Shown here in pieces: positions 23,079 through 33,861 of a DNA stretch of 51,214 nucleotides. Source of the DNA: Hymenoscyphus infarciens (lineage: Eukaryota; Ascomycota; Leotiomycetes; Helotiales; Helotiaceae); NCBI GenBank assembly GCA_001414345.1, contig LLCB01000371.1, forward strand, positions 1 through 51,214, read 5' to 3'. Under the pieces are notes generated by a model. That model was not told the origin of the DNA. It did not search any database and was given only the letters and a program-made list of their open reading frames with translations. A program made the translations under genes and the position numbers. Position 1 is the stretch's first letter. The number at the start of each line of letters is the position of its first letter.

Positions 23079-24056
23079 ATGCCTCCCTCCGCCATTACCA
23101 TCCCCGCGGTTGCGAAGCATACCGCCACAGTCATCATGGCCCATGGTCTGGGAGACAGCGGTGCAGGTAAGAATCCAGCCCTTGATTGCCAACAAGAGCT
23201 GGCAGGTTGGCATTGGAATTGAAATTGGAATTGGAATTGGAATTGGAATTGGAATTGCAATTGCTACTTCTACAGCACCTCTCATCTCTGCTTTCAAAAA
23301 GCCCCTCGACAAATTACCCCTCCATCGAGAGCTCCCGCTAACTTCCCTTTCTCTCCACCAGGATGGGTTTCCCTCGCAGAAAACTGGCGCCGCCGTGAAA
23401 AGTTCCCAGAAGTCAAATTCATCTTCCCAAACGCTCCTACAATTCCAATTACCGTCAACTTCGGTATGGAGATGCCAGGTTGGTACGACATTGTAAGACG
23501 CTCCCACGCAGTGAGTTGCATATCGCAACTCTGCGTCCACAACCCCGGACCACATACTAACTCTTACATCTAGATACAATTCAAGGACATTCAGTCCCAA
23601 CAAGATGAAGTCGGCATCCTACGCTCCCGAGAGTACTTCCACAGCCTAATCGCCTCGGAAATCGCCTCGGGAATTCCCTCCTCCCGCATCGTAATCGGCG
23701 GCTTCTCCCAAGGCGGCTCAATGTCCATATTCTCCGGCATAACCTCCCCCAATAAACTCGGAGGAATCTTCGGTCTCTCATCCTACCTCCTCCTCCACGA
23801 GAAACTCAAATCCTTCATCCCCGCCTCGAACCCAAACAAAGACACACCCATCTTCATGGGCCACGGTGATTCTGATCCTTTAGTTCTCCCAGCATGGGGG
23901 AAGAAGACGGCCGAGATTTTGAATGAGGAGGGCTGGAATGTGGACTTGAGGTGGTATAAGGGACTACAGCATTCGGCTGATACGCAGGAGATTGATGATT
24001 TGGAGACGTATCTGAATGCTAGGATACCTCCTGTGGGACAGAAGGAGCCGTTGTGA
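23079..24056 (+). CDS. Acyl-protein thioesterase 1 (serine hydrolase)
   Basis: Three exons (23079-23166, 23362-23492, 23574-24056) give 233 residues, the usual length of this family. It hydrolyses thioester-linked palmitate from cysteines of proteins such as Ras and G-alpha subunits, in the cytosol. The alpha/beta-hydrolase signatures are intact: HGLGDSG (22-28), nucleophile elbow GFSQGG with Ser118, Asp174 in GDSDPLV and His206 in LQHSAD. The motif GLSSYLLL follows the elbow as in homologues. Junctions preserve frame (G30 split; DI|IQF). Intron 1 (23167-23361, 195 nt) contains a (TTGGAA)n microsatellite. Confidence 0.93.
23209..23265. repeat. (TTGGAA)n microsatellite in APT1 intron 1
   Basis: About seven or more hexanucleotide units, wholly intronic, so length changes should not alter the protein. 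Confidence 0.9.
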
Positions 24057-26077
24057 CTCGAGAAGTCATGGAGTGGACATGAGATTGTCTTGCCGCTTAT
24101 TTGCTTTTTTGTGGCTGGTCTGGTGGGATGGCGTTTTATTAGATGTGGCAGAACGTCACTGAAACAGGAGAAGAAGAATCGCAAGCTGTGATGGCTGATG
24201 GAATTGAACTGTTTGGAGAGGTAAAGAAATGTTACAATAGAAAAATGCTGGTTACGATTGGATGGTGAAAGAAAGTGTGATTTGAAATGCTACCTCGCGA
24301 GTCTCAGATGGAGCAAGAGCACTATTTTTAACGATCTTTGTTAGTGAAGTTGAATCTGATAAGCAAATGAGATACAAAGGTTTCATTTGAGAGGAGAATT
24401 GAAGAATTTCATCGAGGCTGACGTGGAATACTGTAGGTTTTGTGTGTAAGACCCCTCCGGAGATTATGGGACTCAGGGGCAATCATACATTTTATTCGAG
24501 AAACTTTACGAGAGTCGGGCCTCCATCTAGATATTCTCGGAGAATACTTGAAATTTCCTAGATGTTTCGCTCCTCGAAACGATCTCTATTAATGGGTTAC
24601 CTACAAATAGGTAGTTTGGCGAAACTATCTGTAGGTAACCCACGAATAGCACGGGTGTCTATTGGTAGGTGGCCTACCAATAGAATCTACATTTTTCCCC
24701 CTTCAAGAACAAGTGGAGGGGGCCTTTTGTTCTTTTACATAGCAGGTATATTCAGCAGTAAGACTGTTTTTCTTACTTGACATGGTGATGGAACAGACCC
24801 AGGGCAATCCGAATTTCGCTCAGAAGGACTGGTACATATCATTAAACTATACATCTTCTCTTTGGTAAGTATTTTTATTAGTAAGCCGCTTCAAAAAGAG
24901 ATAAATGGGGATTTGATTCATCTTCGGAGAAATGGGTCAATGCATTTGTGATTCTGAAGTGTTCTGGTTTGAGTTACGATCAAGTCCTGTTGAACGTTTT
25001 CTATTTATCAATTTCTAAATACCCCCAAAACCGTTTTGAGCATTTAGTAAACTAAGATCGTCGGACTGGCTTGTTAGATGCTCAATTGCGCCAGTGCTTT
25101 GATTCTTCATACTACGTTACGCTCATCAATCCGCTTCTCGCTTGACAAGGAGCCGATGGTCGGAGTTTCAATTCATACATGGCATCTTTTCGAGAACCCT
25201 TTGGAAATTGTAAGAATACCGATACAAATAGTTTAGCTCTTTGCTTCAGGAACGGTGATGGCAGATGCATCTCTATTGTAAAGTTGAAATAAAAATTACG
25301 ACACACAAAATTATTGTTCCAGATGTTGATTCTCTCCTCCACTTCAAGGGAGCTCAACACTAGTACCCAACGTTCACGTCCATCGGTGGGGCATGGTGAT
25401 CGAGTTTCTAGCGAGAAACGTCACTCCATATTTCCAATTGAACAATTCCAGAAGACCAAAAACTTCGGTCAATTTCTCAATTCGCATCCGATTTTTTTCG
25501 TTCAAAGTGCAACAGCACCCCCTGAGTCTACACTCTCATTGGAAAACCAATTAGCTCGGTATTCTCGCAATTCCAGCGGTGTAGGCGAGAAAGTAACATG
25601 AAGTGAAACCCGATCCCACTAACTTCTCGTCTAGCAATAAGGGGGGTGTTAGCCTCCAACCCAAACTAGCTAGTAAAAACCGTTTGATCATCTAACGGCC
25701 ACTAGCCCTCTAGCTTCAGATATAGTACAGTGATTGCAAAAGACTATCCCGAGTCGGGATTTATACACTCATAAACCATTTCATCAACGCAAAGAATCAG
25801 CAACGCAACTCGAACCAGACTAGAAACCTCGCAGTCACTGAGCTAAATGCACAATCACTGAGCTACTGCTAGCGCTCCAGAATTTGGTAAAACAGAGCCA
25901 GTTCCCCTCCTTTCCTCCCTCTTCCTCTTTCCAGCGATAACATAGCAAAGCATACTCAGCATTTGATTTTGTATCGTTTACAATCCACTTCGAGTCACTC
26001 GACAAACAACCAACCAACCAATTAATCAACAACAACCCTTTCGACACTTGTCAAATACCAGCGAACTATCACCAGCC
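24057..26077. other. Intergenic region, 2.0 kb, with a pair of palindromes
   Basis: No supported gene. It contains two adjacent hairpin-forming sequences (24594-24684), annotated separately. The last 400 bp probably form the promoter and leader of the gene at 26078. Confidence 0.5.
24594..24684. repeat. Two adjacent palindromic hairpins
   Basis: The first (24594-24641) pairs GGGTTACCTACA with TGTAGGTAACCC, and again GTAGTTT with AAACTAT near the loop. The second (24658-24684) has perfect 12-bp arms TCTATTGGTAGG / CCTACCAATAGA around three bases. The two share CCTAC-AATAG sequence, so they may be related units. Confidence 0.8.
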
Positions 26078-27453
26078 ATGCTTTGCACAATTCAAAGATT
26101 GGCTATGGAGGAAAGATCCCTCGAAGAGGACGCTGAAATTGAGGGTTACCCTTCCGGTGCTGCTTCCGTCAATGGCTCCGACACTAACAACAACCACGAC
26201 TTTGGTGCTGCTTCCATCAACTACTTCGACAATGATAACCTCCATGGCGCTGCCTCCATCAACAGTAATCAACAGCAATACGGCTATGTTTCCATCAACA
26301 ATAGCCAACAACAATATGGCGCTGCTTCCCTCAATGGCCATCACCACTATGGCTCCGGTTCCGCCAACGAACAAGAGAGCGACAACAACGAACCGAGTAA
26401 GTCAAATCCTACCACACTTCATCAAGGAAACAAACTAACAACACCAGACACCCCAAACAGCAACCGCGAAACTTACCCGGCGAGAATGTGGAACCACTTG
26501 GAACCTCAATGGGCCATGTTCACTGGAGACATCGGTAAATCCCCCTTCTTCCATCCCCTCTTACTCAAAGACCTTGCTAACAATTCTTAGGCGACAACAT
26601 AAACCAAAGACTAAACACCACCAACAACAACAACGCACATGAAGAAGCCCAGAGAATGCAACAATTCTTCGAAAATGAAATCGGAAACGAAAACACACCA
26701 GGAGCCGAAAATTTACTCGCAAACTCTGAGGGTGTTGATACCATCCACCCACACAAGCAATTTGTCTGCCCACTCGACATCGAGCCCAACAACCCATTCA
26801 ATTATGGACATATCCAGGAAGTCGACGGCGACAACAACGACCACTTCAACTTCAACTTCAACAATGTCAATGACGGCAATATCCCCTACACAGGCGAAAG
26901 CGAACACGCCAACACTCAATCACCCAAGAGAAAACGTTCAGAAATCAGCACCTCAACCGATACCGACGACAACGAAGAACTCACCACCCAAATCCGCAGA
27001 AGAGCCTTCAATCATACCACCGAAATCGCAGAATACATCCACGCTCTAAAACAAGTCCTTGCATCAAAGAGAGAAGAAATCACCGAGCTCAGAAAAGAGC
27101 TCGCAGCTCGCGACAAGAAATACGACCAGGGTTACCTCTCCCGTGAAAAATGCGCATATCTTTACCCCAAGGATCGCAATCACCACGACAAATACGAGCA
27201 GACTTATATCCGGGATTCAAATCCCATCGTATGGGCCTTGCAAGATGCTATAGAAGAATCCGAGGACTTCCAAGCAGCTATCAAGAATGCCATCTTGAGT
27301 GCTGCTATTACTGATGAGACGATTGAGCGATTCAGGGAAGAAATACAAGAGGAGGTGTCTGGGCTTGAGACCGACCACGCCGAACCAGAATTAGAAGAAT
27401 ATATCGCGACAAATTACTTTGAAGACGAAATGGTTCAACTAAAGGGAGTATAA
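26078..27453 (+). CDS. Uncharacterised Asn-rich coiled-coil protein
   Basis: Three exons (26078-26396, 26448-26534, 26591-27453) give 422 residues; the start is the first ATG of the frame (MLCTIQRLAMEERS). I do not recognise the family. Residues 27-86 carry five spaced GAAS(I/V/L)N-like motifs (27, 43, 57, 69 as GYVSIN, 81) separated by Asn/Gln/His/Tyr-rich linkers. Residues 136-235 are Asn-rich and low in complexity. A basic PKRKR cluster near 247 could be a nuclear signal. A Glu/Lys-rich segment at about 275-312 looks like a coiled coil. The C-terminus is acidic. A nuclear scaffold or regulatory role is possible but unsupported. It may be lineage-restricted. Confidence 0.7.
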
Positions 27454-28103
27454 GCGACCAGTACGACAATAATCATCGCGCCAAGAGGAGGAAGGAGGGC
27501 GGAGGGAGGAGCGAGCCAAGAAGCAGAAGGAGCGAGAATACGACGAACGACTTTACAACCGGATAACGCATAACGACAACGAATCAAATACCAAGCACCA
27601 GGAGACAAAGCATGTTGACTTAGGCATATCAGGCCAGGAGGCTGTAGGGGAACCTTTTATCCCACTGGGTTTTACGGGTACCACAGCAGGTTTCAGGAAC
27701 GATACCTATGCCTCTGTATAAATAGGGCGTAGAAGAAGAGGAGGAGCTGTAGATAAGTATTGGAATGGGATTGCAAGGAGGAGAAACAATCAAATTGCAT
27801 CAAACCAAACTCCATGCTAGAATTTCAGTGATTAAGTGAAAATCCCTAACCTCGAGACCATTACGGGTCAATGTGTAGCACTACAACACATCGGCCGAGG
27901 CACAACCTTTCTCTCATCTTTTGCTGCTTCAAGTGAAGAAAAAGAAGAAGTGCTCTCGAGCAAAAACGAAAAACAGCAATCACAAGTCCAAGAGAGGCGA
28001 ACAGATAGATTTCCCAAAATTCAGACCTAGCTGATAGACTGATAGAAAGGACGAAGATAAAGATCGATCCACCAAATCTCACCAGATACCAATCATCAAA
28101 TCA
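27454..28103. other. Convergent intergenic region
   Basis: 650 bp between two convergent stops. Begins with a purine-rich, G-run-containing tract (about 27484-27540). No gene seen. Confidence 0.5.
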
Positions 28104-29585
28104 TCAATGACCTCTAGTAGCACCCTTCACCAACTTCAAAGCATTCTCCTCCCATCCCGTAGCACCACCATATTCAGAAACGACGTTTTCAACATCAATA
28201 TACTCAAATTGAACAGCTCTCCTCCGTCCAATAACCGCAGCATTCCTCGTACTCGGAATCCTCAACATCTCCTTTTCAGCAACCCAACCGCAATCCTCAG
28301 CAATCTTGGAAATCCAAACCACCAAAGCAGCATATTGAGAAGTAGAAGGCGGCGCACCCTTAGGATGAGGAGCACGAAATCTAGCGCCATTCAGTCTATG
28401 ACTGCAACAAGGAATCATCATGAAAGGTGATTCGGAAATATTAGCGAGTATGGGTGTCCAAGGCGTCAACTCGTCGGCGTGGTTGGAGATTATGAATGTT
28501 CCTTTTGGGAAGTCGCCAGTGTGTATTCCTGCTTCGGTCGAGATATTGGTGTTTCTATCTTCGGGTTGGATAGCTTTGGAGTCTCCAGGGGACCGTAGCA
28601 TAGATGGAATTAAAACCATTTCTTTTAAATTTTCTTGTGCTTTTTGACTCCATGAGGACCATGATTTTCGTCTTCTTGCGTCAAATCCCCATCCTGAATA
28701 TCCTTCTTCCACCAATATGTGAACCAGTAGTCCATTGCCACATCCAATATCGACAAATCCTGGAAATGACTTCTCCTCGTATATGTCGGCCCAGAGTTCA
28801 ATGAGGAATGCAGCAATTGCTAGATCCTCAAATACATGTTTGGTAGGATCTGTGGCCTCTACCCAATTCTCACACAAGGTTCGTCCATATTTAACCTTCA
28901 GTCTCGAATAAGTATTCTGAGCTCTGATTTGAGGAATGATAACATCGTGCTGAACTCTCTTTGAATATCCAGCTGCGCAACCTTTGCCGTGTTTGTAAAT
29001 AACGGCGAGCAAGTGTTGAGCAGTCCTTTCCAATTTTGCTGATCGTGGTTCCGCTGGAAAGAAGGAATAGAAAATCAAAATTGATCCATCACTCGAAGTC
29101 GGATTATACTGATGCAAGAATCCTATTCCATGGACCGCAGGATGATAAAAAGGTGATTCTTCTGGTGACGAAATATGAGGACGGTATGTGACGAGAGAAT
29201 TGAGATTTCCTTGCTCATCGGTAGACTCATGAAACAAACATGATTGATCTAAAGGTTTATCCACAACAGGATTTCTCGGAATCATTGTCCGTACCATAAC
29301 CGTCTTTAGTTGGAAATTGGTGAAGTGGGTGAGCCGAGGAGGAATCTCCATTTGATATTCGGTTGTTTCGGAATCGAAAGGAACATCGAGGGAGATATCT
29401 GCTCGGAAGAGATGGTTGGTGTTGATGTTTGGGTTCCGGATGAGATTCAGCATTACACTTCTGAATATCTCTGGTGGAAAAGTGCAGTCTTGCTTGAAGA
29501 GAGGTGTCCATGATGCTCCTGAGAGGTCTTGTAAGCTTAGGGAGAGATCATGTGGGGCAACCGCGATTATCGTGGAAGAAGACAT
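28104..29585 (-). CDS. TRM44: tRNA (uracil-2'-O-)-methyltransferase, Trm44 family
   Basis: Single exon of 493 residues from ATG 29585. Trm44 uses S-adenosylmethionine to methylate the ribose of U44 in tRNA-Ser in the cytoplasm. The SAM-binding core is visible at about 277-304: FPGFVDIGCGNGLLVHIL with the following GWGFDARRRKSW. Further family blocks are SNHADELTPWTPILA (about 366-380) and MIPCCSHRLNGARF (about 388-401), plus the preceding KYGRTLCENWVEATDP. Length is in the range of fungal homologues. No frame damage seen. It shares a 457-bp divergent promoter with RPL24, so a translation pair may be co-regulated. Confidence 0.9.
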   Translation of the reverse strand: MSSSTIIAVAPHDLSLSLQDLSGASWTPLFKQDCTFPPEIFRSVMLNLIRNPNINTNHLFRADISLDVPFDSETTEYQMEIPPRLTHFTNFQLKTVMVRTMIPRNPVVDKPLDQSCLFHESTDEQGNLNSLVTYRPHISSPEESPFYHPAVHGIGFLHQYNPTSSDGSILIFYSFFPAEPRSAKLERTAQHLLAVIYKHGKGCAAGYSKRVQHDVIIPQIRAQNTYSRLKVKYGRTLCENWVEATDPTKHVFEDLAIAAFLIELWADIYEEKSFPGFVDIGCGNGLLVHILVEEGYSGWGFDARRRKSWSSWSQKAQENLKEMVLIPSMLRSPGDSKAIQPEDRNTNISTEAGIHTGDFPKGTFIISNHADELTPWTPILANISESPFMMIPCCSHRLNGARFRAPHPKGAPPSTSQYAALVVWISKIAEDCGWVAEKEMLRIPSTRNAAVIGRRRAVQFEYIDVENVVSEYGGATGWEENALKLVKGATRGH

Positions 29586-30042
29586 GACTGAACTGTGAGC
29601 GAAGTTTTTGGATTTTAAATTGTGCGGCCAAGTTTAGAAGAGCAGGTCTAGTTGATCGAGTTCAACTGAGTTGTGAATGTCGTTATACTGCCCACTTGGA
29701 AGGTAGCTCGCAGTTGACAGAAAAAGCAGCAGTAAATAGCTCGTTGCTCTAACTTTCTAGATATTGCCCTAAATAGTTTGGAACAACGAAAGTTGGTTGT
29801 TTTAAAATACCTGGGTTACCATTTGAAATTATTCTAAGTGTCTACGGTTAATTTACCCTAGAGCTAGGCAAGGAGGTACGAATTTGATATTTACTGCCGC
29901 TTTTACTGTATACGCAAGGTGTGGCTGATATCGCTTAAAGAGCACGTGCGCCACCACAACTGGGAGTTTTTGAAATACGTCAATCTCGACTTGGTAACTT
30001 CCGCAAATCAATCCGCCAACAACCGTCGACAAATCGCCCAAA
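29586..30042. promoter_or_regulatory. Shared divergent promoter, TRM44 / RPL24
   Basis: 457 bp. It contains an ACCCTA telomere-like box (about 29855), of the type bound by Myb-like ribosomal-gene factors in fungi, within the palindrome CCTAGAGCTAGG. Much of it (29720-29906) is made of a MITE-like element. The right end of that element lies about 137 bp before the RPL24 ATG. Confidence 0.55.
29720..29906. mobile_element. MITE-like short inverted-repeat element, copy 2
   Basis: Arms AAAAAGCAGCAGTAAAT (29721-29737) and ATTTACTGCCGCTTTTA (29889-29905) are inverted repeats. Read on the minus strand, the interior aligns with the copy at 4926-5075 (TTCGTACCT next to the arm, then the AGGG, CCCAGG and TTAAAACA blocks). 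It sits in the TRM44/RPL24 promoter and includes the ACCCTA box. Confidence 0.5.
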
Positions 30043-30821
30043 ATGAGAACCTACGACGATACCTTCTCCGGAGAGAAGATCTACCCTGGAAAGGTACGAA
30101 TTTCACGATCCCATCCATTCCGCGGCACGTTGCGTATTCAAAGAGGTGGCGAGGGGCATATTAGACCGTACAAGGACGATTGAAAGGAACCAACCACCGA
30201 CAATGGGAATGGGAGAATTTCTAGAGGCAGTGCTGACGGAGGATTTTACAGGGCAAGCTTTACGTCCGTGGCGACAGCAAGATCTTCCGTTTCCAAAATG
30301 GAAAGACCGAGTCCCTCTTCCTCCAACGCAAGAACCCCCGTCGCATCGCATGGACTGTTCTTTTCCGAAGACAACACAAGAAGGGTATCTCTGAGGTATG
30401 CGAAATTCCTCTCAATATGGCAGAAGATTTGGGAGATGGCTGGAGATGGAATCGAGGATATATGGATGGAATCAGGACAAAGGATTGGAGTTGAATTGCA
30501 GATTGCTAACGAACCTCTCTTCTTTTCCAACAGGAAGTAGCCAAGAAGCGCTCCCGCCGAACCGTCAAGTCTCAGAGAGCCATCGTCGGTGCCTCCCTCG
30601 ATGTCATCAAGGAGCGTCGATCCATGCGACCAGAAGCCCGATCCGCCGCACGCGCCGAGGCAATCAAGGCCGGAAAGGAGAAGAGAACTGCTGCTCAGAG
30701 CGCAAAGAAGGCCGAGAAGGCAAAGACTGCCGCCAACGCATCAAAGGGAGCAGCTGGACGAATTGTAGGCAAGCAAGGTGCTAAGGGTAGTCAAATGAAG
30801 GTCCAGGCAAAGGTCCGTTAA
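30043..30821 (+). CDS. RPL24: 60S ribosomal protein L24 (eL24)
   Basis: Three exons (30043-30093, 30252-30395, 30534-30821) give 160 residues, normal for eL24. A cytosolic large-subunit protein at the subunit interface. The N-terminal zinc-ribbon-like domain here starts [19 protein letters not shown] and continues [16 protein letters not shown] and [16 protein letters not shown], as in fungal eL24. The rest is a Lys/Ala-rich extension ([16 protein letters not shown]). Introns of 158 and 138 nt near the start are typical of fungal ribosomal protein genes. Expression is expected to be strong and growth-regulated. Confidence 0.95.
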
Positions 30822-32167
30822 GTGGGAAATATCTGATTTTTCGAGGGCTCTGGGAATTTTACTTGCTTTACGGCTTTCATTGCCGGATGGGTTCACGCAT
30901 GGTTGGAAGCAAATGGGCTTCCTGTGGGATCTTGAACTATAGATGATCAATGCAAAGCGGTACAAAATCAAACTCAGAATGGAGTACATGTATTTGTGAT
31001 ATCCAAGTTTGGAATGGAACCCGAGCATACTCAATTCCTTGTAATCAAAGGAGAGTCGAACGTCAAAAAGCAGAATTTTACGAATCCACTTACTATGAAA
31101 GTTCTGTTGCACATATATTTGAACTCATACCTAGGTATACCAAGCCTACAGGTTCAGTAGCTCGACCTAAAATTGGTGGTCCAGGCCTGTCATGAGGTCA
31201 AGATCGTTCCTTCCTTCAAAGGAAGAAATCCGGCCTAATCTTACCTACCTTAGGTACCTGGAGGTAATCCTTGAAGTCACTCCTTCCCTATTATCTCAGA
31301 CTTTGTTCACTCTCTCGATACACCATCCTCGTTTCAATAGCAGTTTTCTCAATGGCACATAAATCCAAGACATGAACCAATGGAATCACTTTCTCTAGTC
31401 ATTATGAACGGGAAATAGACAACACCGACAGTATCGTTGGCTACCGAAGACTTCACAAGAAGTGAATAACAAACATAAAGCATACTTCTCTTTAGGCTAT
31501 GATACTTAAATAATATAGGGAATTCACACCAACTCCTATCAAGAAACTTTGCATTTTCTGAGTCTTTTCAACGTCGTATGAATGCATTATAATTGACTTG
31601 GTGTCCCTTGCCACATTCCTTGAAATGGACAAGCTCCTCTTGAATAAAGTTTCCGTTGGAGCCGCATCAGATATACGGTTGGGGTTTGGGGATGCTGAGA
31701 AAAGAAATTTGAGTAGGAAGAAATTTGGTAGACTTGTGAGGAAGGGGTGAAAAGTGCGTTCAGTACTCAATTCTGACGAAGACTTGAGTTGGAGCAAGCG
31801 CCGAGAGGGCGAGGCTGGTTCGCAATCGTTACCTTCACCAAAAAATGTGATCTGAAGCCCGCAGGTAGTTGTCCTGACCTAACCAATTCTTCATATACCC
31901 TTGACATCATCTGCAAAACAACAATCGTAAACCAAAATTGGGGGGAAGACTTATGAGAAGCCGCATGAATTTATTTGTACAAGCAAGCAACCATAGACTA
32001 TCGTAGAACTGGCCTCAGTGTTCCATGCTTTAAAAGTCGAAAATTAGCTTTCGCTGTTGTGTAGCATAAACCCTCAAAAAATTCAAGACATCTGCCCACT
32101 TTCTCCATTTCTCTCGCCGCATAAAATATCCATATTTCCTTTTTCGCAATTGTAGAGAAGAAAACAC
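30822..32167. other. Convergent intergenic region, 1.3 kb
   Basis: Between the stops of RPL24 and the NAC beta gene. It should hold both 3' UTRs. No gene or notable repeat recognised. Confidence 0.5.
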
Positions 32168-32928
32168 TTATTCGACCTTGTCCTCGAAGCTTTCACCTGC
32201 GACCAAATCTGGGATATCGTCATCGTCGTCCTCGCCCTCCTTCTTCTCTCCCTCTGCCTTTTGCATGGATTGGTAACTCTCGGCGAGCTTTCGGAGAGAT
32301 GCGAGAGAGTCGGGGCCGAGTTGGTTGAGGATGCCAGGAACAAGTTCGGTGAGCTCCTTGTCTTCTCCGTTACCGTACACAGCAAAGGTGTTTGATGGGA
32401 CGGCGGCGTGAACTGCGCGCAAGAAGGGTTAGCCTAGGATACTTGCGAAGAAAAGCCTCGATGGACTCGAATGTGCGGTGTGGTTGGGGGAGCCTTACCC
32501 TTAGGGGCGGCGAAGTGGATGACGTTTCCATCTTGCTTGAACATGTTGACTTCCTCGATTGCTTGGATAGGCTGGACATTAAGCTTCTTAAGGGTGGTTT
32601 GTAGCTTCTTGTCGTCTACTCCTTGACTCTTGTGGACCTTCTTGACCTTTCTTCTTGGTGTTCCCTTTCCACTATTCCAGAATTGTCAGCATCAAATCCA
32701 GTAGGGAATCGAGTTCGCAGATTGCGTCGAGGTCGCGGATGGTCAAGAAGAGTTTGCAACATACCCTAGAAATTATGTTAGCTGCCGGTTTTCCCACCAC
32801 GTTTGCTTGGGGCTGCCCTTGAAGCTTCATTTTGCACAGAACGAAGCTTCCTTCAGGTGGGACTGATCAGGATTGAACGTACCAATACGCGCCGACTGCT
32901 GCATCTTCTTCAGCTTTTCCATATCCAT
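32168..32928 (-). CDS. EGD1: Nascent polypeptide-associated complex subunit beta (BTF3/EGD1)
   Basis: Predicted 154 residues. NAC beta binds ribosomes near the tunnel exit and contacts emerging chains with the alpha subunit. Seen here: [67 protein letters not shown], then [14 protein letters not shown] and the acidic tail. Predicted exons are 32928-32883, a single base at 32765, 32671-32499 and 32412-32168. The one-base exon lies between a TTTCTAG acceptor and a GTATGT donor, and it alone rebuilds RIGGKGT in frame. Alternative: one 207-nt intron with a weak GTTCAA donor at 32878, inserting Thr (RIGTGKGT). A leader intron is likely at 33002-33087. Confidence 0.92.
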
Positions 32929-33861
32929 GATTGCGGTTATTTGACTTCCGTGGGGAAGGCGGAGGTAGGTAAATTCGAGGGAGAGGAAATGGAGTTTTTT
33001 TCTAGAGCAGAATTCGTCAGCACCCTTTTCCTGCGGAGCGATTGGCAATGGGTGAGGGAGGCGACGACAATGGTAGGAGAAACATACAATTAGAGATGGC
33101 AGATGGAGTATCGCGGTGTGTGATGAGGTTGGGTGTTTGTGTGAAAATGTCGGCAGGAATTCTTGGCAGTCTTCGGCTGAGTTGACGGGACGGTGGGGAA
33201 AAAACTTAACGAGAGGTACCTCCCTAACTACAATCACAACGACAACTTACAATTATATACCTAGTGGATACTCACCCGATAGGCGTCACTTCGAAATCGA
33301 GTTCAAATTGCGAAATGAAACTACAACAGATTAAGGCAAGAACTCCAGATTTATATTTATTGCCTTAATTGGCAGGTGCAGGCCAGCATAACCTTGGGTG
33401 TGAAGCTCACAACATTTGCTAGCTATTCAACTACATCACCTAGTCAGAAATCTATCCTGCAAGGACAACTAAAACTATCAATTTCTCTTGGCCTAGTAAG
33501 CTGGATCCTCCTAAGAGGCAACAGTGCCCATAGGCTCAAACCTATCTCCACCAATCTATAACAGGATTTGATCTGATCAATTTATCCCTGAAGACACATC
33601 ACTTGGCTAGGCAACTTTGCGTATATGTTCCCAAAAAAACACTTCAAGAACACAACTGCCCAGGTAAAATGCCTAGCCGTCTGGATTCCCTCCAAATAGT
33701 GACTCACGCTCACGTGTAATATCACGTGCAGCATCATTTTGCTTGGTGTATAACCTTACCTAATTACCACTCTTCCTAATGAGTGCTTCCCTCAACATAA
33801 GGGAGCCTTCCAAATATCTCATGTTCTCCTTCTTTACCCGACTTCCCACTACAAACGAGTC
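32929..33861. promoter_or_regulatory. Divergent promoter region, NAC beta / DUF4246
   Basis: 933 bp. The NAC side probably has an 86-nt leader intron (33087-33002 on the minus strand: GTATGT donor, TGCTGACG branch, CTCTAG acceptor). The DUF4246 side has two CACGTG boxes at 33711-33716 and 33723-33728, and an inverted pair GGCTAGGCA / TGCCTAGCC (about 33603 and 33669). Confidence 0.5.

Noticed and set aside
23025..23603. 192-codon minus-strand ORF over the thioesterase gene
   Set aside because: Antisense to catalytic exons and the intronic microsatellite, which reads as Ile-Pro repeats.
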